A DNA stretch of 64,000 bases, taken from Takakia lepidozioides (Eukaryota; Streptophyta; Takakiopsida; Takakiales; Takakiaceae). The stretch's first letter is position 1. The number at the start of each line of letters is the position of its first letter. Shown here piece after piece: positions 1 to 10,425 of this stretch. The position numbers were made by a program, and so were the translations under genes. The notes below the pieces were generated by a model. The model was not told where the DNA came from. It saw only the letters and a program-made list of their open reading frames with translations, and did not search any database. The DNA lies in NCBI GenBank assembly GCA_030704615.1, contig CM060732.1, positions 55,035,053 to 55,099,052 of the forward strand. Direction: 5' to 3'.

Positions 1-560
1 TGGCCCATGGAGAGATAGAGGGAGTGATTACGCCTGCATCAAGCATGCGGGTGATTTCCTCCTGGATGATCTTGCATTCACGAACACTTTCCCGGTAGGC
101 ATGTTGTTTGACAGGGGAGCCATCAGTGACTATGTCATGTTGCAAAATATCAGTTTTTCCAAGATCATGAGGACCACGGCTAAAGATATCTAGATTGCAG
201 CGAATGAAAGAATGAAGCTGATGCATCTGGGGAGAGGTTAGATGATCACCAACCTTAATGTCCTGGAGCACTTGCTGGAAATGAGCTTCCTCGTCAGGGG
301 TCAGGCTGGGGCTGACAACAGGACCACGATGAGCAGCAAAACTTTGTAGTTGGTCAACAGGGGAGTCAACTAACCCAATATCTTGCAAGTTGAGGGCTGA
401 CTGCACAGTCGTTACATCGGAGAGTGGCACGGCAGTCAGACGTGCAAGCACTTGCCCTTCGCGGATGGAGACAGTAATGCGTTCGGGATTAGCAATAAGA
501 AGCCGGGTTTCTCCTTTGAACCCTCGGTCAAGGACACCAGCAGCAATGAGGCAGTGTTTC
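1..560 (-). pseudogene. Start of Ty3/gypsy reverse transcriptase, truncated by window edge
   Basis: Read on the minus strand, bases 120-1 encode the conserved entry of a Ty3 RT (EEITRMLDAGVITPSISPW), equivalent to the 'GIIRPSxSP(Y/W)' block just ahead of the fingers domain. Upstream of it the frame gives a polar linker ending in SPVKQHAYRESVRE. The catalytic YxDD lies outside the window. The phase differs from the protease frame. Confidence 0.7.
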
Positions 561-1810
561 TACAAGGCTAACTTCTGCCACCCTTCAATTTCTAAAAAAT
601 GACCCTCAGGACATAGAAATGCAAGCCCTGTGGGAACAATTCGCTGAGAAAAGGCAGGGATGACAAAGTCAGTAGGAGCCCTTAATAGAAGTGAATTTTT
701 TGGTATAGGAAAGGGAGCACTGCCCTTGCTGCCAGGGGCAGGAAATTGCCATTGATGCAAGCAGTTATCCACAGGTTGGAATTGACTGAAACAAGACCAG
801 TTGTAGGCCAGTCCCACTTGATCCCGCATTGCAGCAGCTTGCAACTTGGTTTTGGCATAGTTGGTCATAGATGTACCAGCAAGCAAGGTCACAGGCGACA
901 GATTGACTTTGTAAGGACTGCCCTCTCCGTTGTGCAGCCACATCACATGTCCCATGATGTCAAGGCTAGCTTCAGCCCCTTGCATCCAATCCAGACCTAA
1001 CAAAAACTGTTCCCCAAGAGTGACAATACATGTCAGTACCACGCTTTTGCCACTGACTCTGATGGGCAAGGTGACCAAGCCTATAGGTTCATAAGCAGTC
1101 CCATCTGCAATGGAAACAGACAAACCCTTGGCTGATTGCAGTTTAAGTCCTAAGATGCGAACCACACTGAGAGGGATGGCAGACATTGTACACCCTGTAT
1201 CAATAATGCAGGAGAATGAAAGGTGACCAACATGACATTGGGTCATCAATGGATACACTCTGAGTTCGCTGACCTTGCGAAGGGCCTTACAATGTAGCAA
1301 CTTGAAATCTTGAGATAGGACCGCACTTACCAGGGAGAGAGGGCTGAGGAGACGATCGCCTGGCACCCTCACAGACGACCGTTTTAAAGCTCCCTTCTTC
1401 TCCTTTTTAAGCTGCTCAATTAAAGCTAGCAAATCTGACTGATAAGGGCACCAGCGAGTGTAGTGTTCCATGGACTTACAGATCATGCAAGCGGATAATG
1501 AGGCTTTATTCACATACCTCGTGCCGGGTTGGGATTTGCCCCTAAAGCCACCCTGCATGGGCTCTTGTTGATTCTGGCTAGAAGGATCAGATCCCGAGGC
1601 ACGCCAAGTAGCCTCATTTTTCATCGCCAGGAACTGTTCTTGAACATCACTACGAAACTGGCTCAACTCATGAACCAACGTGGGCAGTAGCTGATCTGTA
1701 GTAATGGTCACCTCAGGATGCACATCAGCGAGGTTAGTGTCCTTACTAACAGCCAAAAAATTCGTAGCCTTGAGAGGGGAGGGGCTCATGCCAGCCTTGG
1801 CTGCCTTCAA
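560..1810 (-). pseudogene. gag-pol segment: CCHC zinc knuckle and aspartic protease
   Basis: The 416-codon frame carries a perfect CCHC knuckle (C-x2-C-x4-H-x4-C, CMICKSMEHYTRWC) at about residues 107-120, the nucleic-acid-binding end of gag. An aspartic protease follows, with its catalytic CIIDTGCTMSAIP near residue 203 and the typical downstream LLGLDWM near residue 272. The protease matures the polyprotein. The frame stops at 560, just where the linker to reverse transcriptase should begin, and the RT resumes in another phase. The copy is therefore frameshifted rather than simply short. Confidence 0.85.
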
Positions 1811-1832
1811 TCTAAGTCGTTCCTCCAGTTAC

Positions 1833-2378
1833 CTACCATCTCATTTTCATGGTGATTATGTTGTTTTTGTAAAAAGACCCTGTCAGCTGGGGGTAACCTT
1901 TGATGAAGCAATGCTTCCGGATAGCTGAGCGTTCAGATGGATCGTCCACTGCCTTACATACGGCTGTACGAAGATCAGAGTAGTACTTCCAAATACTGTC
2001 ACCAGGGGCGAAGGTTAGCTCAGGAACTGTGTAAGCAATGGGCTTCACTTCGCGAAACAATCTATCTGCCAATTGCCTAGCTTCCTCCCAGGTCAGCTCG
2101 TTCTTTCCTTTAATGCTGGACTCAAAAATCTTCCTAGCCTCACCTTTTAAACACAAACGGAAGGCCTTGACAATGAACTTCCGAGGGACAGAGTTAATTT
2201 CTCTACTGATCTCAAAAAACTCTAGAAAGGATTCAAAGTCTTCACCCAAGTTGAAATCTGGAAAGGGTTGTTTGTGCATCCTCTCAGACGAATCAATGGG
2301 TTTGTTACCTGTTGTCACCGGAACATTTTGATTGATCAACATTTTCATCAAAGGTGGACAATTAGATATGACTCCCAT
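1833..2378 (-). pseudogene. Retrotransposon gag core (capsid-like)
   Basis: This 181-residue frame matches the shape of the retrotransposon gag family. It has an aromatic FPDFNLGEDFESFLEFFE opening, a long helical middle (KAFRLCLKGEARKIFES), a TWEEARQLADRLFRE segment and a Trp-Lys-Tyr-Tyr block. In such elements this protein forms the particle that packages the RNA. The frame ends about 20 bases before the zinc-knuckle frame, which lies in a different phase. The two were probably one polyprotein, or joined by frameshifting, in the parent element. Confidence 0.7.
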
Positions 2379-2600
2379 AGCCTCACAAAGCTCTTCTACA
2401 TCAAGAGCTGACTCATGAGCAGCCTTATCTTTTTCTACCCTCCATGACCCGTAGATCCTTCACCATGCGCAGCTTCACTCCGGTCAACAGCTAACTCTCT
2501 CTCTCTTCTAGCTTCAAGCTCACTTAAGCCTACCATTTCCTCAGTCTCCTTTTCCAGCATGGCCCTAGTGTGGACAGGCATGAGCATGGGCTAACACCTC

Positions 2601-3570
2601 TTACCTCCTATCCGCTAGGGCCTGAATGAAGTCTTCCCAGTTCGCCACACAATGGCAGCTGATGTAACGCTGTTTGGGCCAAAGATAGACGACATCTCCC
2701 AATTGTTGCCAGACTTCCCGTTCACTTTTGAGCAAAAAGGCAACCTTGACCACCGTACGCACTCTTCGCTCTTTAACTACCAGTGTGTGCGGAGGGTAAT
2801 CAGCCGCCTTGTCCAATTGAGTCAGTCCAACACGTTCTTGTTTGAAAGATCGGCCTGGAAACACTACCACGTCCGATGGATGGTGGTGAAAGCGCTGTTC
2901 CAGAACACCCGCCACAACCTCTTCCCAGGTGGGGTCGGCCTCCTCGGAAACAACACCGTTCAGACGAAGGTTGGCAAACACAAGGGCAATACCGCCTTTA
3001 ATGAATTCCCAAAGTCGCAATGGACCTGGCTTGTGAGGGTGGCGCGGGGAGGTCGCGGCGCGGGGAGGTCGCTGCCCCCCCCAAATGCAGTAGTGCATGA
3101 ACTTCCAATTCAGTGTGTATGTCCCTGCTCATTGTGAACTGCAGCACACCTATTTGAGGCCAGCTAAAAACCTCACCAGCACGCATGCGCTCCTGAAGCT
3201 CGGGAAAAGGGAGCTTCATAGCAATCTCCTCGGCATGCAGTACCTGCAACAACTTCCCAGCCTAGGCACCCTGCAAGGCTTGTTCCACCTTGCGCTTCTG
3301 CTCACGTTTTTGAGCAGGTGTGATGGCCTCTTTGGCCGCTTCCTCCGCCGCCTCAACTTCAAATTTGGCAATCCAAAAATCCGAGGGTGTATCTAACTGA
3401 AGTTCCTCGCGGGGCCAGGGTTCATTCTCATCAAAGGCAGTATATCTGCAAATCTCATCGCTCAAACGCACCCTCAACTCATGCAGAAAAGTCTGCTCAA
3501 ATTTTTGGTCAGGCGTGAATTCGCTAATGATAGGAACAGACTCAGAGGGAGACGCCATTGCACACAACAA
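2601..3570 (-). pseudogene. gag-like amino-terminal region of the Ty3/gypsy relic
   Basis: Two adjoining reading frames (3570-3262 and 3098-2601, with a third short frame 3252-2998 between) together look like one broken protein. The first begins after an ATG near 3555 and is acidic and rich in Glu/Ala/Lys, with a helical EVEAAEEAAKEA run. The last part is a basic, Trp-containing domain ending near 2601. No catalytic motif is visible. Assignment to gag rests on position: it directly precedes the recognisable gag core on the same strand. It could also be a lineage-specific leader protein of the element. Confidence 0.5.
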
Positions 3571-6500
3571 GGAGAAACGCAGCTAGCTTGAACACGAAAG
3601 AGAAGAAGACATACAAACGAAAAGTGAGACTCGCCGCCATTTCGCCTTTCTGAAGGCTGTACCTTATGCCCTTGCCACACACACAACACCTGTGATGATT
3701 AATACATTCGTTCCGGTAATAGATTAGATGCCCCCCATCTCCACCAAGATTCTGGGGCCGTCGGATTATTCCTCTCTATACCGGGAAATTACCTGCATTG
3801 GGGATGTATGCCTTGTAGAGCAGAGCACGCTAAGTAGGGGGGGAATCTTCCAACAACTTAACACAAAGAGCCATTTTTCATCCAACACAAGTACACCAAA
3901 TGAGATAAAATATGCAACACCCCGGTCTCTTGAGTGCTTTGATTTATATAGTACTTAAGCAAGTAATCTTATCTAGGCCAAACGGCTGCCTTCTATTGGT
4001 TAGCCCGATGCCATCCTAGCTGGACCACACAAACCTGCCACATCCTCTAATCTGATCCTAATCTAACTGTTAACTAAAGACAACATCAACTTAATATAGC
4101 CAGTTGTGCCAGCGTCTAATGCTACTCCACCTACATCCAGCTAAGTTTAACTGAAAGCCTCATCCGGTGTCATTTGTTAGCCTGAATGAGCATCACCATC
4201 CTGCTCCATCCACGATACCATTCATCCATGCCCAAAAGCCAACAGGTGGGAATCAAGCCATTACACCGCGAAGCTCCAAAATATGAGTTCAACGACCGAT
4301 CAAATTTTACTATCATTACAAAAGCTTCAACAAACTCTGTTTACAACATAGGGCACAGTTATTTTCTACAACAAACTTTCCAGCCCTATGAAATGGTTAG
4401 CCACCCATAAGGCCAACAAAACTCTGATTAACATCTAGTGCAAAACAGAACCGAGTGCAGGCTGCAGTTAGTTAGAAAACCGGCGATGCAGCCCACAAAT
4501 CTGGCAATGGAGAACCTTCTAGGTCAGCAACGCAGTTCCAAAACCAGTTTGATCCCCTTGTACCTTCCCCAACTAACCTCTCTGCTTGTACAGTAACTGA
4601 CCAAGAAGAAATGGATGAAAACATGACCATTGAAGAATGATGAAATATTATAAGTGTACAATCTTATGGGTTCTTAAATTTATTATGATGAACACATTGC
4701 GTAATTAGCCGCTTGTTTTCCTGAAGGACTTTCTTGAACTTATAATAATCTTACTTATGATGCACGGAAGTAGTAAGTTGGTGATCATTTCCTGCAGATA
4801 ACTATGTATGATCCACATGACTGGATGGCCCTGCACCTCCTCTGCAACAGGCTTCATCCACTTTTCCAGTTTTCAAACACTTGTCCCAGAGCCTGCTCAC
4901 ATACTCAACTCAACTCCCAGGGACTGTGCACTAGGTACTACCCAAACAGTAGACCGGAGCTGTAACTGCCTCCTCCACACACTTTGAAGCGGCCAATGAG
5001 ATGAGATGAGAAGAGATGACTCGGGAGAGAGAGATGAGAGATGAGAGCAGACATGAGGGAGAGAAGAGGTGAGGGAGAGTTGAAAGGGAGTCGTGGAGCG
5101 TGGTGACACGAACTGCGGTGTTGACGAGCACATGCCATGAGCCTTCCGTAGTGGGGATCCTGAAGCAGCCGGCAAAAAGTGGTGGGCCTTTTGGCGAAAC
5201 CTCAGATGTGGGGTATAGCCAGGTCATTGACCAATCTGAAAGTGAGACCCCTACCTACATTTTCCTAGCTAGTACTGGGAGAGTACACAAGTAGCCACTT
5301 ATGGCGTCCAGTACTCTTAAGGGCCCTCCCCTTGCTCCTTCTCATTTATCGCCCGGGCAGATATCATTTCAAGTTGGGCTACATAGTGGGCTGGTGCTTC
5401 TCCCCTTGAAGAGATTGCGAAGCTCTTGGGCGCTTTGACTGAAGAGTACTTGGTGAGCTTGAGGCGCCCTGCACGCATTGTTTGGCCTGCCTTCCCACAC
5501 CCAAACAATTTTCGGTAAGCGTCTAGAGGCCGCACAGATTTAGGTTGGGTTCACCTCATAGAGGAGGGCCATCCTGAAGTCAATCTAAGACATCCTTAGA
5601 CACTCGACACTCTCGACACTCGAGTCAGTGGCTGCTGTTTTGGGAACTCTACAATACTATCTTTGGCTTTCACAAGTTTTTTTTTTTTTTTTTTTCTGCT
5701 ACCCATAACGGTACAAAGAAAAATGTAGACAGTTTTTGCTGATTTTTCTTGTGAGAATGGCTGATTTGGAAATAACAAAAAATAAAAACCCCACCAAAAC
5801 ACAGGCTCTAGTCTTCTAATTTCTGTGGTCAAATTTTTCAAAGATTGTGGGAAGGATGCATGCGGTAAAATGTAAGGCTAACTTTTTTGGATGTAACATG
5901 GCTGGTTTCACTACCCAGGGATACCAAAAATTGGGAGGAAAGAAAGCTCTATGTATGTTAAGGGTTAATTTCAATGTTTTCTCTTAAAAGATAGAGTTCC
6001 CTTTTTAATAAATAAAATAAAAAGATAGAGATGAAGATAAAGTTTTAAAGGAGAAGAAGGACCAAAAAAACATAAGCCCTAAACTTTTGCAGGTTACTGA
6101 CTGTTGGAAATTAGGTCACGGGCTCCTTGCCGGCGGCAAGCCTGGCGCAAGAATACGACACGCAGGTCGGCATGGGCGGACCTTACGAGAGCACGAGGCG
6201 CGCACAGTCATAATATGCACCCCCCTCCTCGCTCTAGATGTTGCGGCCTCCGCACGTGCCTGCATGCCTTATCCACGCGACCTGCCAGATCGGCGGGTGG
6301 CCCGATGAATGACGACCGACTTTTCTCATCCGCAAGTGGAACGGAATCAGTTATGGATATGGACGGACTGCAACCGAACCTCGATTTAATTATTTTATAT
6401 GTCTGATTTATTGGCGCGCAATGATTAGCATTAATGATCGTCCCATGTTCCGTTTATCACCATCCTCACATTGGTACTTGAGCTGGTCCTGGGTTCAACC

Positions 6501-6706
6501 CTCCAACGCGTGGATGCCTTCCACCCACTGAGAACTCAAAAGAAAGAGAAATTTGCGATAAGTAAAGTCTATTTCATTCAATGCTTCTCAACTGGAATCA
6601 CTTTATTGCGCTTGTTTTATATCAAAGAATAAAAATAAAAGGGGAGGAAGCCCTTGAGAGCTTTATTTAGCTTGCCAGATTGAAACTTAGCAGTGTTTTT
6701 TTAAAG
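3571..6706. other. No gene recognised; possible LTR/flank, GA-rich tract and T-run
   Basis: No convincing coding region was found. The part next to the gag leader (about 3.6-4.4 kb) is where the LTR and leader of the Ty3 relic should lie, but its ends are not definable. A purine-rich GAGAT/GAGAGA tract covers about 4997-5092. A run of about 21 T follows near 5677. A GC-richer island at about 6100-6330 interrupts otherwise AT-rich DNA and shows no recognisable protein. Confidence 0.5.
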
Positions 6707-6710
6707 AAAT

Positions 6711-6933
6711 TTGGCGAGTGGCTACTCGTACATTCTGTTCATCCACTGAAATTGGATAGAATCATCCACATCCGTACCTTATTCCGTTTATATCATCCAT
6801 ATTTTGGTGCATTCATCCCTAATCTATTTTTTACTTGGAGAAGTTTGGCGATTTCATCCATGAAAAAACAGGGAATTTATGACGGAATATTCCCTCTCGT
6901 TTTTGAGGTCGAAATCTGGCGAAAATTCGCCAA
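6711..6933 (+). mobile_element. MITE-like element, copy 1
   Basis: About 223 bp bounded by TTGGCGA at the left and TTCGCCAA at the right, i.e. short terminal inverted repeats. The interior is non-coding and contains a run of 'ATCATCC/TTCATCC' words and the block GAATTTATGACGGAATATTCC. A second copy in the opposite orientation lies at 24003-24216, with the same terminal words and internal order. A shared, bounded, non-coding repeat of this size fits a miniature inverted-repeat element. Target-site duplications were not clear, so the superfamily is unassigned. Confidence 0.65.
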
Positions 6934-7849
6934 TAAAAAAAGCTTTGAAATTTGAAAGTATGACAATAAACCAAAAAAAGAAAAAAAAAGAACAGTAAAT
7001 ATCTCAATTTAGAAAACCTGTAAATATCTCCCAAAAATAGAAAAAATAAAAAAAGGTATCCATGGATTCCGTTCCGTCATATGTTCCCAGTCCATTAGAA
7101 CGTATTAATAATCGTGAGATTCTGGTTTTGACTTTTCGTGGGAGGTTTGAACTTTGAAGTATTTACGTATTTACTCAATTTAATAAACCTCTCGCATTAT
7201 TTGGTACGGAGGGATCAGCTACGGGTCACTGTCGTCCTCCAGCGAGTACTGTTATTGGTGGAACCGGTGGAGCGAATGTGGAGCGTTGGATACGGTGGGA
7301 GGGAGGGGCGAGATGGGGTGGGGAGGTCCAGAATGTAGGCAGGAAGGCGGCACACAGCAAGGGGGCGGAATGTTCCTGGCGGGGCGACAAGGGCGGCGGG
7401 GCGTTACGAGGGGGCGCGAAGGGCGGGCGGGCGGGCGGTACGATGGGGGGGGCGCAGGGAGGGGCAGGGATCTAGTGAAGGGGTTGGAGCGTGCGGAGGG
7501 GGCGCGGCGGATTGTGGCAGGATGATGGCACGATGGCGTGGGGGGAGAGAGGGGAGCGTGTGTGAAGCGCTGCGCTGCGAGAGGGTTGCCAGGAAATGAA
7601 GCGGGGTTTTGGTGAAGTGCGTGATCCGTTTTGCGTGTGCTGTTTTTTGTTACACTGTTGGTTGGCCACGCTGGAGGTGAGGTTGTTATGTTGTTATCCG
7701 GTTGTTGAGAGTTTGTTAATGAGGACGAAGTGGTTTTGAGAGGGAGGGAGAGAGAGAGGGAGAGCGAGAGAGAGAGTCAAAGTTGGAAGAGGAGCAAGCG
7801 CGGTTTGACTGGTAGGCTAGGGGCCTGAAGTTGAGGTTGTTAGAGTGTT
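6934..7849. other. Non-coding: AT-rich, then G-rich/GA-rich tract
   Basis: AT-rich DNA to about 7200 passes into a strongly G-rich, purine-biased stretch (about 7270-7560) with runs such as GGCGGGCGGGCGGTACG, and then a GAGAGG tract at about 7738-7778. Open frames here are a by-product of composition. It could be the CpG-rich promoter and 5' leader region of the gene at 10.4 kb, but no splice or start evidence ties them together. Confidence 0.4.
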
Positions 7850-8385
7850 TGGCTACAGATTGCGGGTGATTAATGGAAAGAAGAGCTCGGAAGTGGCGAG
7901 TGTGAGCATGTCTGTGTTTTCTCTGAATCTGGGAGTTTCTCTTGAGCTGTGTGTGTTAGCAGGCCGCTGTAGAGGCGAGGTTGTTAGCAGTTGTTGACAA
8001 CGAGAGATATCTAGTCTGGCTCCAACGTGTGAAGATGGCCGGTGATTGATGGAAAGCAGCTTGGAAATGGTCACTGTGTTTGATCCTGCGTCTCATAATC
8101 TGAATCTGGTCCTTTTCAGGCCACAGCGGAGGCGAGGTTGTGAGGACTTGGTTGATGCGAGACGAGTCTAAGATGGCTGGTCATTGGTGGAAAGCAGCTT
8201 GCAAATGCTAGTGGAGTAGTGTTGCTGAATCTGGAGCCTGCTTTCCCTGTGGCTCGGTAGGCCTGTGCGCACGACTAAAATTCTGAGGAGGACTGAGCTT
8301 CTAAGGTGACCGGTGTAGATTGATACCTTGCAAAATGCTGGTGCGTCGCCTTATCTGAATCTGGTCGTTTTTGACGTGATCTATT
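7850..8385 (+). repeat. Degenerate tandem repeat, about four copies of 135-175 bp
   Basis: Four diverged units can be aligned by shared words. Each has a 'G(G/C)TG/CATTGATGGAAAG' block (near 7865, 8040, 8178 and, most decayed, 8308), then 'CTTGGAAATG' or similar, and ends in CTGAATCTGG (near 7923, 8100, 8226, 8355). 'GAGGCGAGGTTGT' words lie between the units. The region is non-coding. It may be a transcribed leader, since it lies upstream of the gene at 10426, but that is not shown. Confidence 0.55.
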
Positions 8386-10425
8386 TGTTCTCTGCTTGAG
8401 TGAAGAGTGAGAGGGAAGGCTGGCCTCAGAAGCCACCGCTCGACCATGGCGATGGGGGAAGGATTGTAGACGTGTTTGTTTTTTTTGTGTTTGTTTACGC
8501 CACGACGGTAGAGATGGTGCAGGCTAGTTTAGTGAGGGGTTTGCTCATCGGGAGAGCACTCAAGTATTGTCCGTTGATGGCCCTGAATAGTTTGATCGCA
8601 TGCTTAGCAAGAGTGACTGCCCTTGGAAGTTTGGCGACACCGATGACAACTGCAAGTTACATGACCTGGACCTGTTCTTTCTTCAGGCGTTCCTACATTG
8701 ACCACGATCGTTTCTAAAGCGGACCGGGCCCGGAAGATTGTTTGTCGAGAGTGATGCCATGATAAGAGACTTTCAAAGATGGATCGCTAAACAGTTTGCA
8801 ACTGCAGGTTTTCTTGTCGGTTTGAGAGAGCGCAAGACCAGATCATTATCCTATTGTACAGCGGAGCGGATTATGAGACTTATGAAGCTCCGGACTTCGT
8901 ATTGAGTCTAGAGATTCTCTAGTGAGGCAGATACCTTCTCGCGCGCGGAAGGTATCTAAGCTTGAACGCTGCAAAGAATACAGTAGTTCCTTGACCAGGA
9001 CTGAAGCTATCTCCCGGTACTTCCATAACTGGACCTAGATGATTTAGTAACTTGAACACGATACATGTCATTACTTAATTATGCTTCTGCGTTGACGTAG
9101 ATTTGTGCATTTTGTCACGATGACTCGTCGGCGAATATGAGAGCTCTGGCTTCGTTGATGACCAAAGTGACGCCTGCATCCCTGTCAACTCAATCTCGTG
9201 CACTTTTGATGATCTTCACATGTAGAGTTCCCCCAATCTCCCCCCAATCACCAGAGTATCGTGGGAGAAGCCTGCAGGGTTTAAGGCAGGATTTACTTGG
9301 TTTTGGGAGTGCTAGAGCATGTGAAGTTGGCGTCTGCCCCCATCCAAAGCGACAGGTGACACAAACTTTGTAGAGCAATTATCCTATAGAGATAATAGTG
9401 TTAGGACGGCCCGGGAGTTCGAAGTACCAGTTGGCTGTTTCCACATACTAGTTCCTTGACCGCACTGACCACAAGCGAGTGGAGCCCAAGGTCAATGTTC
9501 CTTTTCAACTATCCTGAGCCTCTGGTTGTGCGATGTCTGGTTTCTTTCGTCATACTTTGACTCTGCGTTGGAGCATGTACTGAGCTTGCTGGTGAAGTGA
9601 GATTCCCGTGACGTAAGGCTATGTCGTCTATTTGGTTGAAGCCTTGTCCGACCTATTGTTATATACAATCTTTCAAGCCTTTTGTCAGTAGTTATCTGTA
9701 AGGGTCCTTGACCAAAGGACAAGAGAGGTTTTCGCACTGATCAGCATGAACCTACCACAGGGCCAAATATATGTCCAGATGCCCGTAGTGCAGACCTGCA
9801 ACTTATTCTATTTACTTGTGAAACTGTAGTTGCCATGGTCTTGTGGCTCTGGAGCTTTTGTCCAGTGTGAACTGACCAAAGACACTGGGTGAGAAGTAGG
9901 CCTCTTTGAAGAGAACAGTGAGACTAGATGTGAGACTAGTGATCTGCTTTTGATGCAGATTCTTAAAATATTAACTTCACTAGAGAATTGCTTTGTCTTG
10001 AACTTTGATAGTCCATAAAGTAGAATTTGTCTGTACATGTATTGTGAAGATAACTTGCTGAAGCTCTATATGTCTTTGGTTCTTAGTGTGTACCTGGCTG
10101 TGGTAAAGCTTTTCTTCTATAACAAAGCTTGAAGGAAAAAACTTTTACTTCTGTGTGAGATGATAAGAAAGTACCATTTTCGCCCCCCTTTCCTTTCTCT
10201 GTATATTTTGTGCTTACGGAATGTGTTTTTGTGCAGATGAAAGTGCTCTCTGACTACCGACCGAGTAATCCACTGAAGAGGACACAAAGGAGCATGCATT
10301 ACTGCATTGGGTCATTCCAGTGAGACCCGTAGGGTCTAAACAGTGCCCATGCCTCAGTGACCTGGGGGCACTTGCAAGCATCGGGATCATGGGGATTGGA
10401 AGTTCTGACATGCAGTTTTTAGTCT
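8386..10425. other. Upstream region of the ankyrin-like gene, no gene identified
   Basis: No frame here resembles a known protein. A pyrimidine-rich stretch ending in TTTTTGTGCAG near 10236 looks like a 3' splice site on the plus strand, about 190 bases before the ATG at 10426. A 5'-UTR intron for the downstream gene is therefore possible. Confidence 0.35.

Larger units (their letters stand above)
1..3570 (-). mobile_element. Ty3/gypsy-type LTR retrotransposon relic (gag to start of RT)
   Basis: Reading the minus strand from 3570 down to 1 gives, in order, a gag-like amino region, a retrotransposon gag core, a CCHC zinc knuckle, a DTG aspartic protease and the beginning of a reverse transcriptase. 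This order is that of Ty3/gypsy gag-pol. The frame is interrupted several times (breaks near 3260, 3000-2600, 2380-1830 and about 560), so the copy looks inactive. It runs off the left edge of the window, so RNase H, integrase and the other LTR cannot be judged. I could not define the LTR on the right side: no TG...CA block with a convincing primer-binding site was seen near 3.6-4.4 kb. Confidence 0.85.

Noticed and set aside
3571-4450. LTR of the Ty3 relic
   Set aside because: No TG...CA limits, primer-binding site or second copy could be found to define it.
6430-6510. GGGTTCAACCCTCC resembling a tRNA T-arm
   Set aside because: No acceptor stem, D-arm or anticodon arm could be paired around it.
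7278-7525. Overlapping Gly/Arg-rich frames
   Set aside because: They arise from the G-rich tract; all frames are open there and none has a motif.
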